A stretch of 21,091 nucleotides of DNA, from assembly GCA_040882265.1 (NCBI GenBank), contig JBBEBO010000124.1:1-21091 (forward strand), given 5' to 3'. Below the pieces are notes generated by a model, which saw nothing but the letters and a program-made list of their open reading frames with translations, did not search any database and had not been told where the DNA came from. This stretch comes from Brumimicrobium sp040882265 (GTDB lineage: Bacteria > Bacteroidota > Bacteroidia > Flavobacteriales_D > Crocinitomicaceae). This document shows, piece after piece, positions 7,602 to 16,362 of this stretch (within the stretch, counting starts at the first letter, position 1; each line of letters begins with the position of its first letter). Position numbers and translations under genes: made by a program.

Positions 7602-8120
7602 ATGGCTTTGATTAAATCTTGTAGAGGAGTCACTCCAAAAATTGCTAAGGATGTTTGGTTAGCTGATAACGCAACCATTGTGGGAGATGTAATAATAGAA
7701 TCAGGATGTTCTATTTGGTTCTCAACAGTTGTTAGAGGTGATGTTAACAGTATTAGAATAGGGGAAAACTCAAATATTCAAGATGGTGTAGTAATTCATT
7801 GTACTTACGAAAAGACAAAAACATCAATAGGTAGTAATGTGTCTATTGGTCACAACGCAATAGTTCACGGATGTCAAATTGAAGATAACGCTCTAGTAGG
7901 AATGGGTGCAATAGTTATGGATAATGTTTACATTCCTTCTAATGTAATTATAGCAGCAGGTGCAGTCGTGTTGGAGAATACTGTTTGTGAACCCAACAGT
8001 ATATATGCAGGTATTCCAGCTAAAAAAGTAAAAGAACTTTCTAAAGAACTTTTTGAAAATGAAATTCAACGGATTGCAAAAAACTATAAAATGTATTCTT
8101 CTTGGTTTGAAGATGAATAG
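7602..8120 (+). CDS. Gamma carbonic anhydrase family hexapeptide-repeat protein
   Basis: The 172-residue protein is a left-handed beta-helix of hexapeptide repeats (about residues 24-135) with a short C-terminal helix. The three histidines that bind the metal in gamma-class carbonic anhydrases are present as H66 (VVIHC), H84 and H89 (GHNAIVHGC). Family members of this size (YrdA/PaaY/CaiE-like) may hydrate CO2 or have another, often unproven, activity, so I assign the family and not the reaction. Translation is probably coupled to murI, whose stop lies one base upstream. No clear terminator follows. Confidence 0.9.
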   Translation: MALIKSCRGVTPKIAKDVWLADNATIVGDVIIESGCSIWFSTVVRGDVNSIRIGENSNIQDGVVIHCTYEKTKTSIGSNVSIGHNAIVHGCQIEDNALVGMGAIVMDNVYIPSNVIIAAGAVVLENTVCEPNSIYAGIPAKKVKELSKELFENEIQRIAKNYKMYSSWFEDE

Positions 8121-8143
8121 TCTTTCTAGAGGATTTTACCTGT

Positions 8144-8157
8144 TTACAATTTTGTAA
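8144..8157. repeat. Inverted repeat TTACAA-TT-TTGTAA, operator candidate
   Basis: The two 6-bp arms are exact reverse complements around a TT centre. The right half, TTTTGTAA, recurs at 8181-8188, about three helical turns away, and the left half, TTACAA, at 8225-8230. A dimeric regulator site is possible, but AT-rich DNA makes such matches common. Confidence 0.35.
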
Positions 8158-8230
8158 TGGGAGATTATAGACGTGTAAACTTTTGTAAAATTATTTCAAT
8201 ATTAACATTTCTTTAGTTTAATAATTACAA

Positions 8231-8238
8231 TACTTTTG
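8231..8238 (+). promoter_or_regulatory. Candidate -7 element (distal) of receptor operon
   Basis: TACTTTTG matches TAnnTTTG fully. Used as a promoter it would leave a leader of about 110 nt before the receptor gene. No good -33 element is seen. Confidence 0.4.
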
Positions 8239-8304
8239 TTAAAGAAGATTTTGTCAATATGAACACAAAATTAAAATATGTTAAAAATAATAAATGATTT
8301 TTCC

Positions 8305-8312
8305 TATATTTA
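8305..8312 (+). promoter_or_regulatory. Candidate -7 element (proximal) of receptor operon
   Basis: TATATTTA differs from TAnnTTTG only in the last base and is followed by CGG. It would start transcription about 36 nt before the receptor ATG, a typical leader length. Confidence 0.4.
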
Positions 8313-8353
8313 CGGTCTTCGAAAAATAAGTAAGAACAATTTAATATAAACTT

Positions 8354-11300
8354 ATGATACGCAAACTCTACTTTTTGTTTTTAAGCATCGTATTAACAAC
8401 GGGTTACACTTTTGGGCAAGCTGGTAACGGTGCAATAAAAGGTTCTGTAATTGACAAGGAATCTAAAGAACCCATTCCTTTTGTGAAAATAGTTTTGTCT
8501 CAAGGAGGTATTATTAAAGGTGGTACCGAATCAGATTTTGACGGAAAATTTGAATTTCCATCAATTTCATCTGGTAAATACGATGTTGAATTCCGTTCTC
8601 AGGAACATCAACCAGTTAAATTGGAAGATGTTTCTGTTTCAGCAGAATCAATTACTTTTCTTGATAAAACAGAATTGGGTAAACCAGATGATGTTCAAAA
8701 TATGGAAGAAGTACAGGTTGTTGCTTATAAAGTTCCATTAATTAATAAAGATGGTGGAGCGCAAGGTCAAACAATTACAAGAGAAGATATTTCTAAATTA
8801 CCTGTACGTTCAGCAGCTGGAGTTGCCTCAACTGTTGGGGGTGTAAATGAATCAGAAGGAGATGGAGGAATAAGTGTTCGTGGTTCTCGTGATGACGCGA
8901 CGTATTACTATATAGATGGTATTAAAGTTAGAGGGTCTTCTAATTTGCCTAAATCTTCATTAGAAGAAGTTAAAGTGATTACAGGTGGTGTTCCTGCGAA
9001 TTATGGTGATGTTACTGGTGGTATTATTTCCGTAACAACAAGGGGTCCGTCTTCTAAATACTTTGGTAGTGTTGAAGGTGTTTCTTCAGGATTTTATATT
9101 AAAGGAGAGGATCCACTTGGTTATGATGGTCAGGTTTACGGATTAGATAACCAAGGATACAACTTATTTGAAGGTATGGTTTCTGGTCCACTTTTAATGA
9201 AAAAAGATTCAACAGGTAAAAAAACTGAGCCTATTTTAGGGTTCTTATTATCTGCGACTATAAATGATCAGTTAGATCCTCGCCCATTTGCAGATGGCTC
9301 TTGGAGAATTAAGAAAGAATCAAGACAAGCATTACTTGATGAGCCTTTGCGTCCATCTTCTGGTGGTCAGGGTAACTTTACAAATGCAGAGTTTTTGAGA
9401 ATGGATGACTTTGAGAAAACTCCTTGGAGAATGAACGCAAGAAGGTCTGTGTTTTCTGCTGCTGGTAAGATTGATGTGAATACAGGGCCAACAGTTAACT
9501 TAACATTTGGTGGTTCTTTGAATAGTAATTTTGGAAAAACTTATAACAGTTCAACAGCTGGTGGGAGTGCTTACTATAATTCACTTTTAAACTTCGAAAA
9601 TCATGGAGATAGAAATGATTTTGACTGGAGGGTTTATGGTCGTTTAACGCAACGATTTAAAAATGATAGAGAAGGCTCTAGTTCTAAAGTAAAAAGTTTT
9701 TATTACAACTTGATGGTTGATTATTCTAAAAGTAATACTAAAATATTTGATGGTAGACATGGATATGACTTGTTTAATTATGGCCATGTTGGTTTTTACG
9801 AAACAACACGAAGACCTTCGTATTCATTCAATGATGCTGAGGATAGTTTAATTCATGATGGTTTTCAAGATGTAGTAGTTGATTTCACTCCATCAGAAGT
9901 TAACCCTTCTTTATCAGCAATCACTAGTCAGTATTACGATATTTATCAAGATCAACCAGGAGGAAGATATGAGAACCTTACACAAATACTACAAGGTAAT
10001 GCATTAAGAAATGGTGATATACCTGAAGATGCTTATGGTGTTTGGGGAAATTTAGGAACGCCTTTTAACCAGTTTTTAAAAGGAGAACAAGAGCAATTTA
10101 GAATTACTGGTTCTGCATCGATGGTAATTGGAGGTCACAACATCTCACTTGGTGTTGAATATGAACAACGCTGGGATAGAGGTTGGCAGTCTGGAAATCG
10201 AGGACCAATTGGCTTGTGGGAAGTTGCAAGGCTATATATGAACTCACATATAGCTGAGTTGGATGAGAATAGTGCTACGTTTGATTACTATGGTACTTAT
10301 CCAAGAATTACTTATGAAAGACTCAATGAAGGTTATGCCGCTAATGAAGGAAATGGACAATATGGAGGAGCTGAAGAAGGAGATGAACAGTTCTTTTTTG
10401 ATTACAACTTTAGAGAAGCCGCTGGTTTAGACCCTGCTGGAAATGATTTTGTCGATATTGATCAATATGATCCAGGTATGCTTTCATTAGATATGTTTAG
10501 TCCTGATGAATTGTTTAATCAAGGTGCCAACTATGTTGATTATTATGGTTACGATCACACAGGTGAACGTGTAAGCGGGAATACTGATATTAATGGTTAT
10601 TTTAATGATACAGATGATGATGGAAATTATACAAGACACATTGGTGCATTTCAGCCAACTTATGTAGCTGGTTATATAATGGATAAGTTCTCTTTCGATG
10701 ATATTGTATTTAATGTTGGATTAAGAGTAGATGTATTTGATGCGAACCAACCCGTTTTAAAAGACCAACACTTGTTCTTTAATGCGCGAACGGCTGCTGA
10801 AGCTAAAGCAAGTGGAGAGGATTGGGTAAGTATTCCTGAAAACATTGGAGATGATTACGTTGTATATGTAAACGACGTTAACAACCCTTCACAAATTAAT
10901 GGTTTTAGAAATGGTGAAACATGGTTTAATTCACAAGGTGTTGAAACACAGGATCCAACTACGATAAGAGGAAGTGCAGGTATTGCTCCTTGGTTGTTGA
11001 ATCCAGGTCAAGAAACTCCAACAGCTGATGCATTCGAAGAGTATAGTGTTGCTGTAAACTTTATGCCACGTATTGCGTTCTCATTCCCAATATCTGATGA
11101 GGCAAGTTTTACAGCAAACTATGATATCTTGACTAAACGTCCAACCACAGGTTTGCGATTTACACCTCTAGATTATCAATATGTACAACAAAGAAATAAC
11201 ATTATTAATAATTCAAATTTAAGACCTGAAAAAACGATTGATTATTCTTTCGGTTTTCAACAGGTTATATCTAGAACTTCATCTTTAAAAATTAACGCTT

Positions 11301-12112
11301 TTTATAGAGAGTTTAGAGATCAAGTTCAGTTGAGAAATATATTTGAAGCTTATCCATCTACATATAGAACATACGGTAACCGTGACTTTGGTACTGTTAA
11401 GGGGATTACACTTGAATACGATTTGCGTCGTACGGGTAATATCAGGATAAATGCAAACTATACTTTGCAATTTGCTGAAGGTACAGGATCTGATGCTCAA
11501 TCTGCTTTAAGCTTTGTGAATTCTCAACAACCGGATTTAAGAACTGTTTACCCATTCTCTTATGATCAAAGACATGCGTTTGCATTTACAGTTGATTATC
11601 GTTACGGTCAAGGTGCAGATTATAATGGTCCAGTGATTAATGATATGGCTTTGTTAGAAAACACTGGTTTAAACTTTATAACACGTGTTAATTCAGGTAC
11701 ACCTTATTCACAGCAAAGTAATATTACTCCTGCTGCAGTTAACTCAGGGACTCCTCAGTTAGAAGGTGCTCAAAATGGTTCTCGTAAACCATGGACATAT
11801 CGCTTAGACTTACAGGTAGATAGAACATTTAACTTAGAGTTTGGTAAAGACGATGAAACTAAAAAGCGTACATTCTTAAATGTTTATGTACGTGTTACCA
11901 ACCTATTGAACCAATTTAACGTGTTGAATGTATACAGAGCGACTGGTGTTCCAGATGATGATGGTTATTTATCTGCTGCACAATTTCAGTCTACTATACA
12001 AAACCAGTTAGACGAACAATCGTACAGAGATATGTACTCTATGTATATGGCTAATCCTTTTAATATTAGTCGACCAAGAACAATAAGACTTGGTGTTAAG
12101 TTTGATTTTTAA
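8354..12112 (+). CDS. TonB-dependent outer-membrane receptor with carboxypeptidase-regulatory-like domain
   Basis: This 1252-residue outer-membrane protein should import, or handle at the surface, a ligand using TonB energy. It starts with a signal peptide (about 1-21, ending FGQ). A carboxypeptidase-regulatory-like beta-sandwich follows (about 25-115: GAIKGSVIDKESKEPIPFV). The segment MEEVQVVAYKVP (from 117) may hold the TonB box, and the plug comes next (about 130-232: SVRGSRDDATYYYIDGI, GGIISVTTRGP). The large barrel ends in RLGVKFDF with the terminal aromatic typical of outer-membrane proteins. Long acidic, Tyr/Asp-rich stretches at about 625-770 and 805-905 look like big surface loops. 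There is no SusD-like partner. Instead a giant secreted protein follows after 20 nt and a PorV-like barrel after that, so the substrate is unlikely to be a SusCD-type glycan. Confidence 0.93.
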   Translation: MIRKLYFLFLSIVLTTGYTFGQAGNGAIKGSVIDKESKEPIPFVKIVLSQGGIIKGGTESDFDGKFEFPSISSGKYDVEFRSQEHQPVKLEDVSVSAESITFLDKTELGKPDDVQNMEEVQVVAYKVPLINKDGGAQGQTITREDISKLPVRSAAGVASTVGGVNESEGDGGISVRGSRDDATYYYIDGIKVRGSSNLPKSSLEEVKVITGGVPANYGDVTGGIISVTTRGPSSKYFGSVEGVSSGFYIKGEDPLGYDGQVYGLDNQGYNLFEGMVSGPLLMKKDSTGKKTEPILGFLLSATINDQLDPRPFADGSWRIKKESRQALLDEPLRPSSGGQGNFTNAEFLRMDDFEKTPWRMNARRSVFSAAGKIDVNTGPTVNLTFGGSLNSNFGKTYNSSTAGGSAYYNSLLNFENHGDRNDFDWRVYGRLTQRFKNDREGSSSKVKSFYYNLMVDYSKSNTKIFDGRHGYDLFNYGHVGFYETTRRPSYSFNDAEDSLIHDGFQDVVVDFTPSEVNPSLSAITSQYYDIYQDQPGGRYENLTQILQGNALRNGDIPEDAYGVWGNLGTPFNQFLKGEQEQFRITGSASMVIGGHNISLGVEYEQRWDRGWQSGNRGPIGLWEVARLYMNSHIAELDENSATFDYYGTYPRITYERLNEGYAANEGNGQYGGAEEGDEQFFFDYNFREAAGLDPAGNDFVDIDQYDPGMLSLDMFSPDELFNQGANYVDYYGYDHTGERVSGNTDINGYFNDTDDDGNYTRHIGAFQPTYVAGYIMDKFSFDDIVFNVGLRVDVFDANQPVLKDQHLFFNARTAAEAKASGEDWVSIPENIGDDYVVYVNDVNNPSQINGFRNGETWFNSQGVETQDPTTIRGSAGIAPWLLNPGQETPTADAFEEYSVAVNFMPRIAFSFPISDEASFTANYDILTKRPTTGLRFTPLDYQYVQQRNNIINNSNLRPEKTIDYSFGFQQVISRTSSLKINAFYREFRDQVQLRNIFEAYPSTYRTYGNRDFGTVKGITLEYDLRRTGNIRINANYTLQFAEGTGSDAQSALSFVNSQQPDLRTVYPFSYDQRHAFAFTVDYRYGQGADYNGPVINDMALLENTGLNFITRVNSGTPYSQQSNITPAAVNSGTPQLEGAQNGSRKPWTYRLDLQVDRTFNLEFGKDDETKKRTFLNVYVRVTNLLNQFNVLNVYRATGVPDDDGYLSAAQFQSTIQNQLDEQSYRDMYSMYMANPFNISRPRTIRLGVKFDF

Positions 12113-12132
12113 TAGTGTAAAATAATTGAATT

Positions 12133-15100
12133 ATGAAATTATATTTAATAGTATTACTCGTATCTGTAACTGCTTTTACAGCAAGTGCATATAACATTGG
12201 ATCCAAGGGGGGTGATAACTCTGATGGTGGAAATGAAAATTTAGCTTATAATAAAGCGAATTGCCCGCCATCAAATGCAAGACTCTTTATGGACTTTAAC
12301 GATGTTGAAGCACTTATTGAAGTTGGTGGTTCTTTATGGCAGAACAGACAAGCTTCTCCTGGAGCTGCTTCTTATGAAGTACCTGCTGGTGGAGATAATC
12401 ATGTACTTTACTCTGGTTCTATCTGGATGGGTGGACTTGATGTTAATGGGCAGTTAAAGCTAGCTGCTGTTAAATTTAGAGAAGGAAATGATTTTTGGGG
12501 TGGACCGCTTTCTCAAACAGTTGGTTCAGGGAGTTATGATCCTACTCAGCCTGTAGGTTTTGACGCAACACGAGATTATGGTGCTGCAACGATTACTCCT
12601 GCGGAATGCAATAAGTATGATAAATTTTTTACTATTTCAAAGGCTGACGTAATTGCCTTTACATTAGAGTTTGAATGTTCACAAGATCCTGAATGTAATG
12701 AAGAATACAATATAAGTAATGAAGGACTAAACACAATTAATAATTGGCCAGCTCACGGTGATCCATCGAAAGGGCAAGACTTTTATTTAGCTCCGTTCTA
12801 TGACTACCCTTCTGGCGGTGGTTCTGGTGATGGTATTTATGATCCAGCTCAAGGAGATACACCTTGGTTTGACGATATCTTAGATCGTGACGATGTTGAA
12901 TGTGGATTAGATCGAAGAGTAACATTATTTGGCGATGAAACAAATTGGTGGGTATTTAACGATAAAGGTAATGTTCATACCGAAACTGGTGCAGATCCAA
13001 TTGGTATGGAAATTCGTGCTCAAGCTTTCACTTTTGCAACGAATGACGAAGTGAATAGAATGACTTTCTATAATTATGAAATGATTAATAGAAGTACTCA
13101 AACTTTATTCGATACTTATTTTACTCAATACGCAGATCCTGACATTGGTTTCTCTGAAGATGACTTCGTGGGATGTGATGTTTCTAGAGGATTAGGTTAT
13201 GCATACAATGGTACTAATAATGACCCAGGTGGTAATGGTGCTCCTGGTTATGGAGACAACCCTCCTGCCGTTGGTATTGATTTTTTTGAAGGCCCTTATC
13301 AGGACCCTGATAACGTTGATAACGTTGGTCCTCATTTGGAAGAACAAACTGATGGGTCATTTGAATACTATCAGCCCACGGTTAATGAAGCACTAGCAGA
13401 TAAGGGAATTGTATATGAAGGAATAGGTATCGGTTACTCTGATGGAATTATCGATAACGAACGTTTTGGTATGAGAAGGTTTAATTACTTCAACCGCTCT
13501 GATATTGGTCCATCTGCAACACATGACCCTCAATCTCCTACAGATTATTACAATTATATGACTGGTTTTTGGAGAGATAATTCCCCAATTGTATATGGAG
13601 GCACGGGTTATACAGGCGGTACAACGGTAGAGGCTTCTTATACTTACCCTGGAGATTCTGACCCACTACATTGGGGTACAAGAGGTCAAGATATGGGCTG
13701 GGAATGGAGTGAAACTGACGTTGACGGAGCGGGAAATTCTAATGATGAATTTGATAGAAGAATGCTTCAATCAGCTGGACCATTTACCTTAACTCCTGGA
13801 GCAATAAATAACTTGACTGTTGGTGTTGTATATGGAAGAGCTGGTGATGGTAATCCTTATGCTTCAGTTGAAATTGTAAAAGAAAATGATACTAAAGCAC
13901 AAGCGCTGTTCGATAACTGTTTTGAAATATTAGATCCACCAACAGCACCAGTTCTTGATATTGTTGAGTTAGAAAATGAATTGGTTCTTTTGTTAGATAA
14001 TCCTTTTGGAAATAACGTTGATGAAGAATATGCTGAAGAAGATAACATTAACATTGTTGATCCTATAGATGGTTCCGAGATTGATAAAGTTTATACTTTT
14101 GAAGGGTATCAAATATATCAGATGAGAGACGCTGAAGCGGGTGTTGGTGATATCGGCAACATCGATCGTGCTCGATTAGTTGCTCAATGTGATATAGAAA
14201 ATGATATATCTAGAATCATTAACTTTGAATTCGATGAAGAACTTGGCTTTTCAGTACCTATCGAACGCGTAAACGGAGAAAATCGTGGTATTAAACATTC
14301 TTTTCTTGTCACTGAAGACGAATTTGCTGCTGGAGGAGATCCAGGCTTAGTAAATCATAAAACGTATTACTATATTGCTATTGCTTATGCTCATAATGAG
14401 TACGAACCATATAATCCAGATGATCCTGAACAAATAGATGGTCAAAAGATTCCATATATAAGCTCTCGTTTAGCTGCAGATGGGTCAGCAATTAAAGCTT
14501 TAGCAGGTATACCTCATAACCCTTCTCCTAAGAACGAAGGTACAATAGCAGGTCTACCTTACGGTTCGAGTCCTCAAATTACAACTTTAGATGGTGTTGG
14601 TAATGGAAATAGAGCGATTGATTTAACACAAGAATCAGAAGATTTTATTGTAGAAAACGGTTCAATTGATACTCCTACTTACATAGAAGGAGGAGGGCCG
14701 ATAAATATCAAAGTTATTGACCCTTTAAATTTGGTAGATGGATATTTCACACTTCAATTTGAAGAATATAGTTCTATTGATACTGCAAGTTGGATAATTA
14801 ATCGATATGATGAAAAAGATGGTGAATTTTTAGAATCAATAAGTTCAGATCGCACAATCGATTATGATAATGAACAATTAATTCCAGAATGGGGTATTTC
14901 TGTTCAAGTTCATCAAGAGGTATATCCTTGTGCTGATGGTGATCCAAACTGTCCATATAGAGAAAGAATTTCAGAACCTATTGAAGCAACCATTGATTTT
15001 GCTGATAGTTCAAAAAGATGGTTGTTAGGTTTGCAAGACAGTGATGACTTTACTCCAGTTAACTGGATCGCTTCAGGTGATTACAGCCCTGATAATGATG

Positions 15101-16338
15101 ATTGTATTCCTGCTGAAGGTATATATGACCCTTGTTGTTATGCTGATTACCAAGGTAAAGATCCAGATAAACTATTTGCTTCATTGTTAGATGGTACTGT
15201 AACGGCTGGTCAACTAGCGAGATATGATGGGTGTGGTTATAATCCGATTAGAGTTCCTGGTTCACCAATTCAAACTGAAACTGACTTTAAAAATAATTTA
15301 TCAAATAACTATTTATCAACTGTTTATCATCCTAGTGTTGATGTAGTAGTAACTTCAGATAAATCCAAATGGACTAGATGTCCAGTAATTGAACTTAGTT
15401 CAGATGAAAACTTATCTGTGAATGGTGGTAAACCTGGAATGTTAAGACAAAGTCCTTCTATTGATAAGAATGGTAATCAAGCTGGAGATAGTGGTTATAA
15501 TGCTAATGAAGCTGACCCTGATGGTACAACTCCAGTTGGTATGGGATGGTTCCCTGGTTATGCAATAGATGTTGAGACAGGTAGACGTCTTAATATGGCT
15601 TATACAGAGAATTCATTCCTTGCAGGTGAAAATGGGGCAGACATGATCTGGAATCCGACAAGTAATATTGTTAACTCTACGAATAGTCCATTATTCGGTG
15701 GTCAACATACTGTATATGTATTCGGTGGAGAGGAAGAATCTGATATGCCTGGCTATGACGAAGGAAATTACGCTTATGAAGCTCTAGATGCTGAAAACTC
15801 TGCTGGATTTAGAGATGTTTATAGTAGTTTGTCATGGGTTATACAACCTTTATTAGCGCCTGGTGAAGAACTGCTTTCTACAGACGTTCGTGTACGTTTA
15901 AGAAAGAACCGCGTTTATGGCGATTATAATATGACTGGTGTGAATGGAGGCAGTCCAATGTATGAATGGAATATGGATAACTTTAGAACAATTAAAGACA
16001 GTGATACCACTTTAGCAAATGCTTTAGATATGATTAATGTTGTTCCTAATCCATATTATGCATACTCACAATATGAAACATCTAAGCTTGATACAAGAGT
16101 TAAAATAACAAACTTGCCAGAAGAATGTAAGGTTAGGATTTATAATACTTCAGGTAAGTTAATTAGATCTTTTGATAAAGCTAGTCCAATAACATCGTTA
16201 GATTGGAACCTTAAGAATGCTGATAACATACCAGTAGCTGGTGGCGTTTATCTAATCCATGTAAATGTTGAAGGAGTTGGAGAACGCGTTGTCAAGTTCT
16301 TTGGAGGACTTCGTCAACCAGATTTAGAGAACTTATAA
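12133..16338 (+). CDS. Giant modular secreted protein with type IX/FlgD-like C-terminal domain, function unknown
   Basis: The 1401-residue protein has a type I signal peptide (cut near ASA-YN, residues 19-20) with no lipobox cysteine. The N-terminal half (about 45-600) contains FMDFNDVEALIEVGGSLW, the Asp/Gly-rich GDGIYDPAQGD (about 231-241), which could bind calcium, and DRRMLQSAGPFTLTPG (about 541). A fibronectin-III-like part follows (FEGYQIYQ at about 656, YYYIAIAYAHNEY at about 745). A further module (VIDPLNLVDGYFTLQF, about 861) and a Cys-rich stretch (930-1030) come next. The C-terminal about 100 residues (VVPNPYY, VKITNLP, VRIYNTSGKLIRSF, AGGVYLIHV) resemble FlgD-like Ig or type IX sorting domains, extended by GGLRQPDLENL. 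I count 16 cysteines. Export by the type IX system is likely. Tight spacing (20 nt and 24 nt) to the receptor and the PorV-like gene implies joint work at the cell surface. Confidence 0.85.
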   Translation: MKLYLIVLLVSVTAFTASAYNIGSKGGDNSDGGNENLAYNKANCPPSNARLFMDFNDVEALIEVGGSLWQNRQASPGAASYEVPAGGDNHVLYSGSIWMGGLDVNGQLKLAAVKFREGNDFWGGPLSQTVGSGSYDPTQPVGFDATRDYGAATITPAECNKYDKFFTISKADVIAFTLEFECSQDPECNEEYNISNEGLNTINNWPAHGDPSKGQDFYLAPFYDYPSGGGSGDGIYDPAQGDTPWFDDILDRDDVECGLDRRVTLFGDETNWWVFNDKGNVHTETGADPIGMEIRAQAFTFATNDEVNRMTFYNYEMINRSTQTLFDTYFTQYADPDIGFSEDDFVGCDVSRGLGYAYNGTNNDPGGNGAPGYGDNPPAVGIDFFEGPYQDPDNVDNVGPHLEEQTDGSFEYYQPTVNEALADKGIVYEGIGIGYSDGIIDNERFGMRRFNYFNRSDIGPSATHDPQSPTDYYNYMTGFWRDNSPIVYGGTGYTGGTTVEASYTYPGDSDPLHWGTRGQDMGWEWSETDVDGAGNSNDEFDRRMLQSAGPFTLTPGAINNLTVGVVYGRAGDGNPYASVEIVKENDTKAQALFDNCFEILDPPTAPVLDIVELENELVLLLDNPFGNNVDEEYAEEDNINIVDPIDGSEIDKVYTFEGYQIYQMRDAEAGVGDIGNIDRARLVAQCDIENDISRIINFEFDEELGFSVPIERVNGENRGIKHSFLVTEDEFAAGGDPGLVNHKTYYYIAIAYAHNEYEPYNPDDPEQIDGQKIPYISSRLAADGSAIKALAGIPHNPSPKNEGTIAGLPYGSSPQITTLDGVGNGNRAIDLTQESEDFIVENGSIDTPTYIEGGGPINIKVIDPLNLVDGYFTLQFEEYSSIDTASWIINRYDEKDGEFLESISSDRTIDYDNEQLIPEWGISVQVHQEVYPCADGDPNCPYRERISEPIEATIDFADSSKRWLLGLQDSDDFTPVNWIASGDYSPDNDDCIPAEGIYDPCCYADYQGKDPDKLFASLLDGTVTAGQLARYDGCGYNPIRVPGSPIQTETDFKNNLSNNYLSTVYHPSVDVVVTSDKSKWTRCPVIELSSDENLSVNGGKPGMLRQSPSIDKNGNQAGDSGYNANEADPDGTTPVGMGWFPGYAIDVETGRRLNMAYTENSFLAGENGADMIWNPTSNIVNSTNSPLFGGQHTVYVFGGEEESDMPGYDEGNYAYEALDAENSAGFRDVYSSLSWVIQPLLAPGEELLSTDVRVRLRKNRVYGDYNMTGVNGGSPMYEWNMDNFRTIKDSDTTLANALDMINVVPNPYYAYSQYETSKLDTRVKITNLPEECKVRIYNTSGKLIRSFDKASPITSLDWNLKNADNIPVAGGVYLIHVNVEGVGERVVKFFGGLRQPDLENL

Positions 16339-16362
16339 GATTGATATAAAACTTAGAAACTA

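Larger units (their letters stand above)
8121..8353. promoter_or_regulatory. AT-rich control region of the receptor operon
   Basis: This 233-bp gap holds no gene. It contains a TTACAA-TT-TTGTAA inverted repeat (8144-8157) and a second TTTTGTAA at 8181-8188, 31 bp from the first. A further TTACAA (8225-8230) abuts TACTTTTG (8231-8238), an exact match to the -7 consensus. A second -7-like element, TATATTTA, lies at 8305-8312, 41 bp before the receptor ATG. Clear -33 elements are lacking, so one or both could need an activator. This is inference. Confidence 0.5.
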
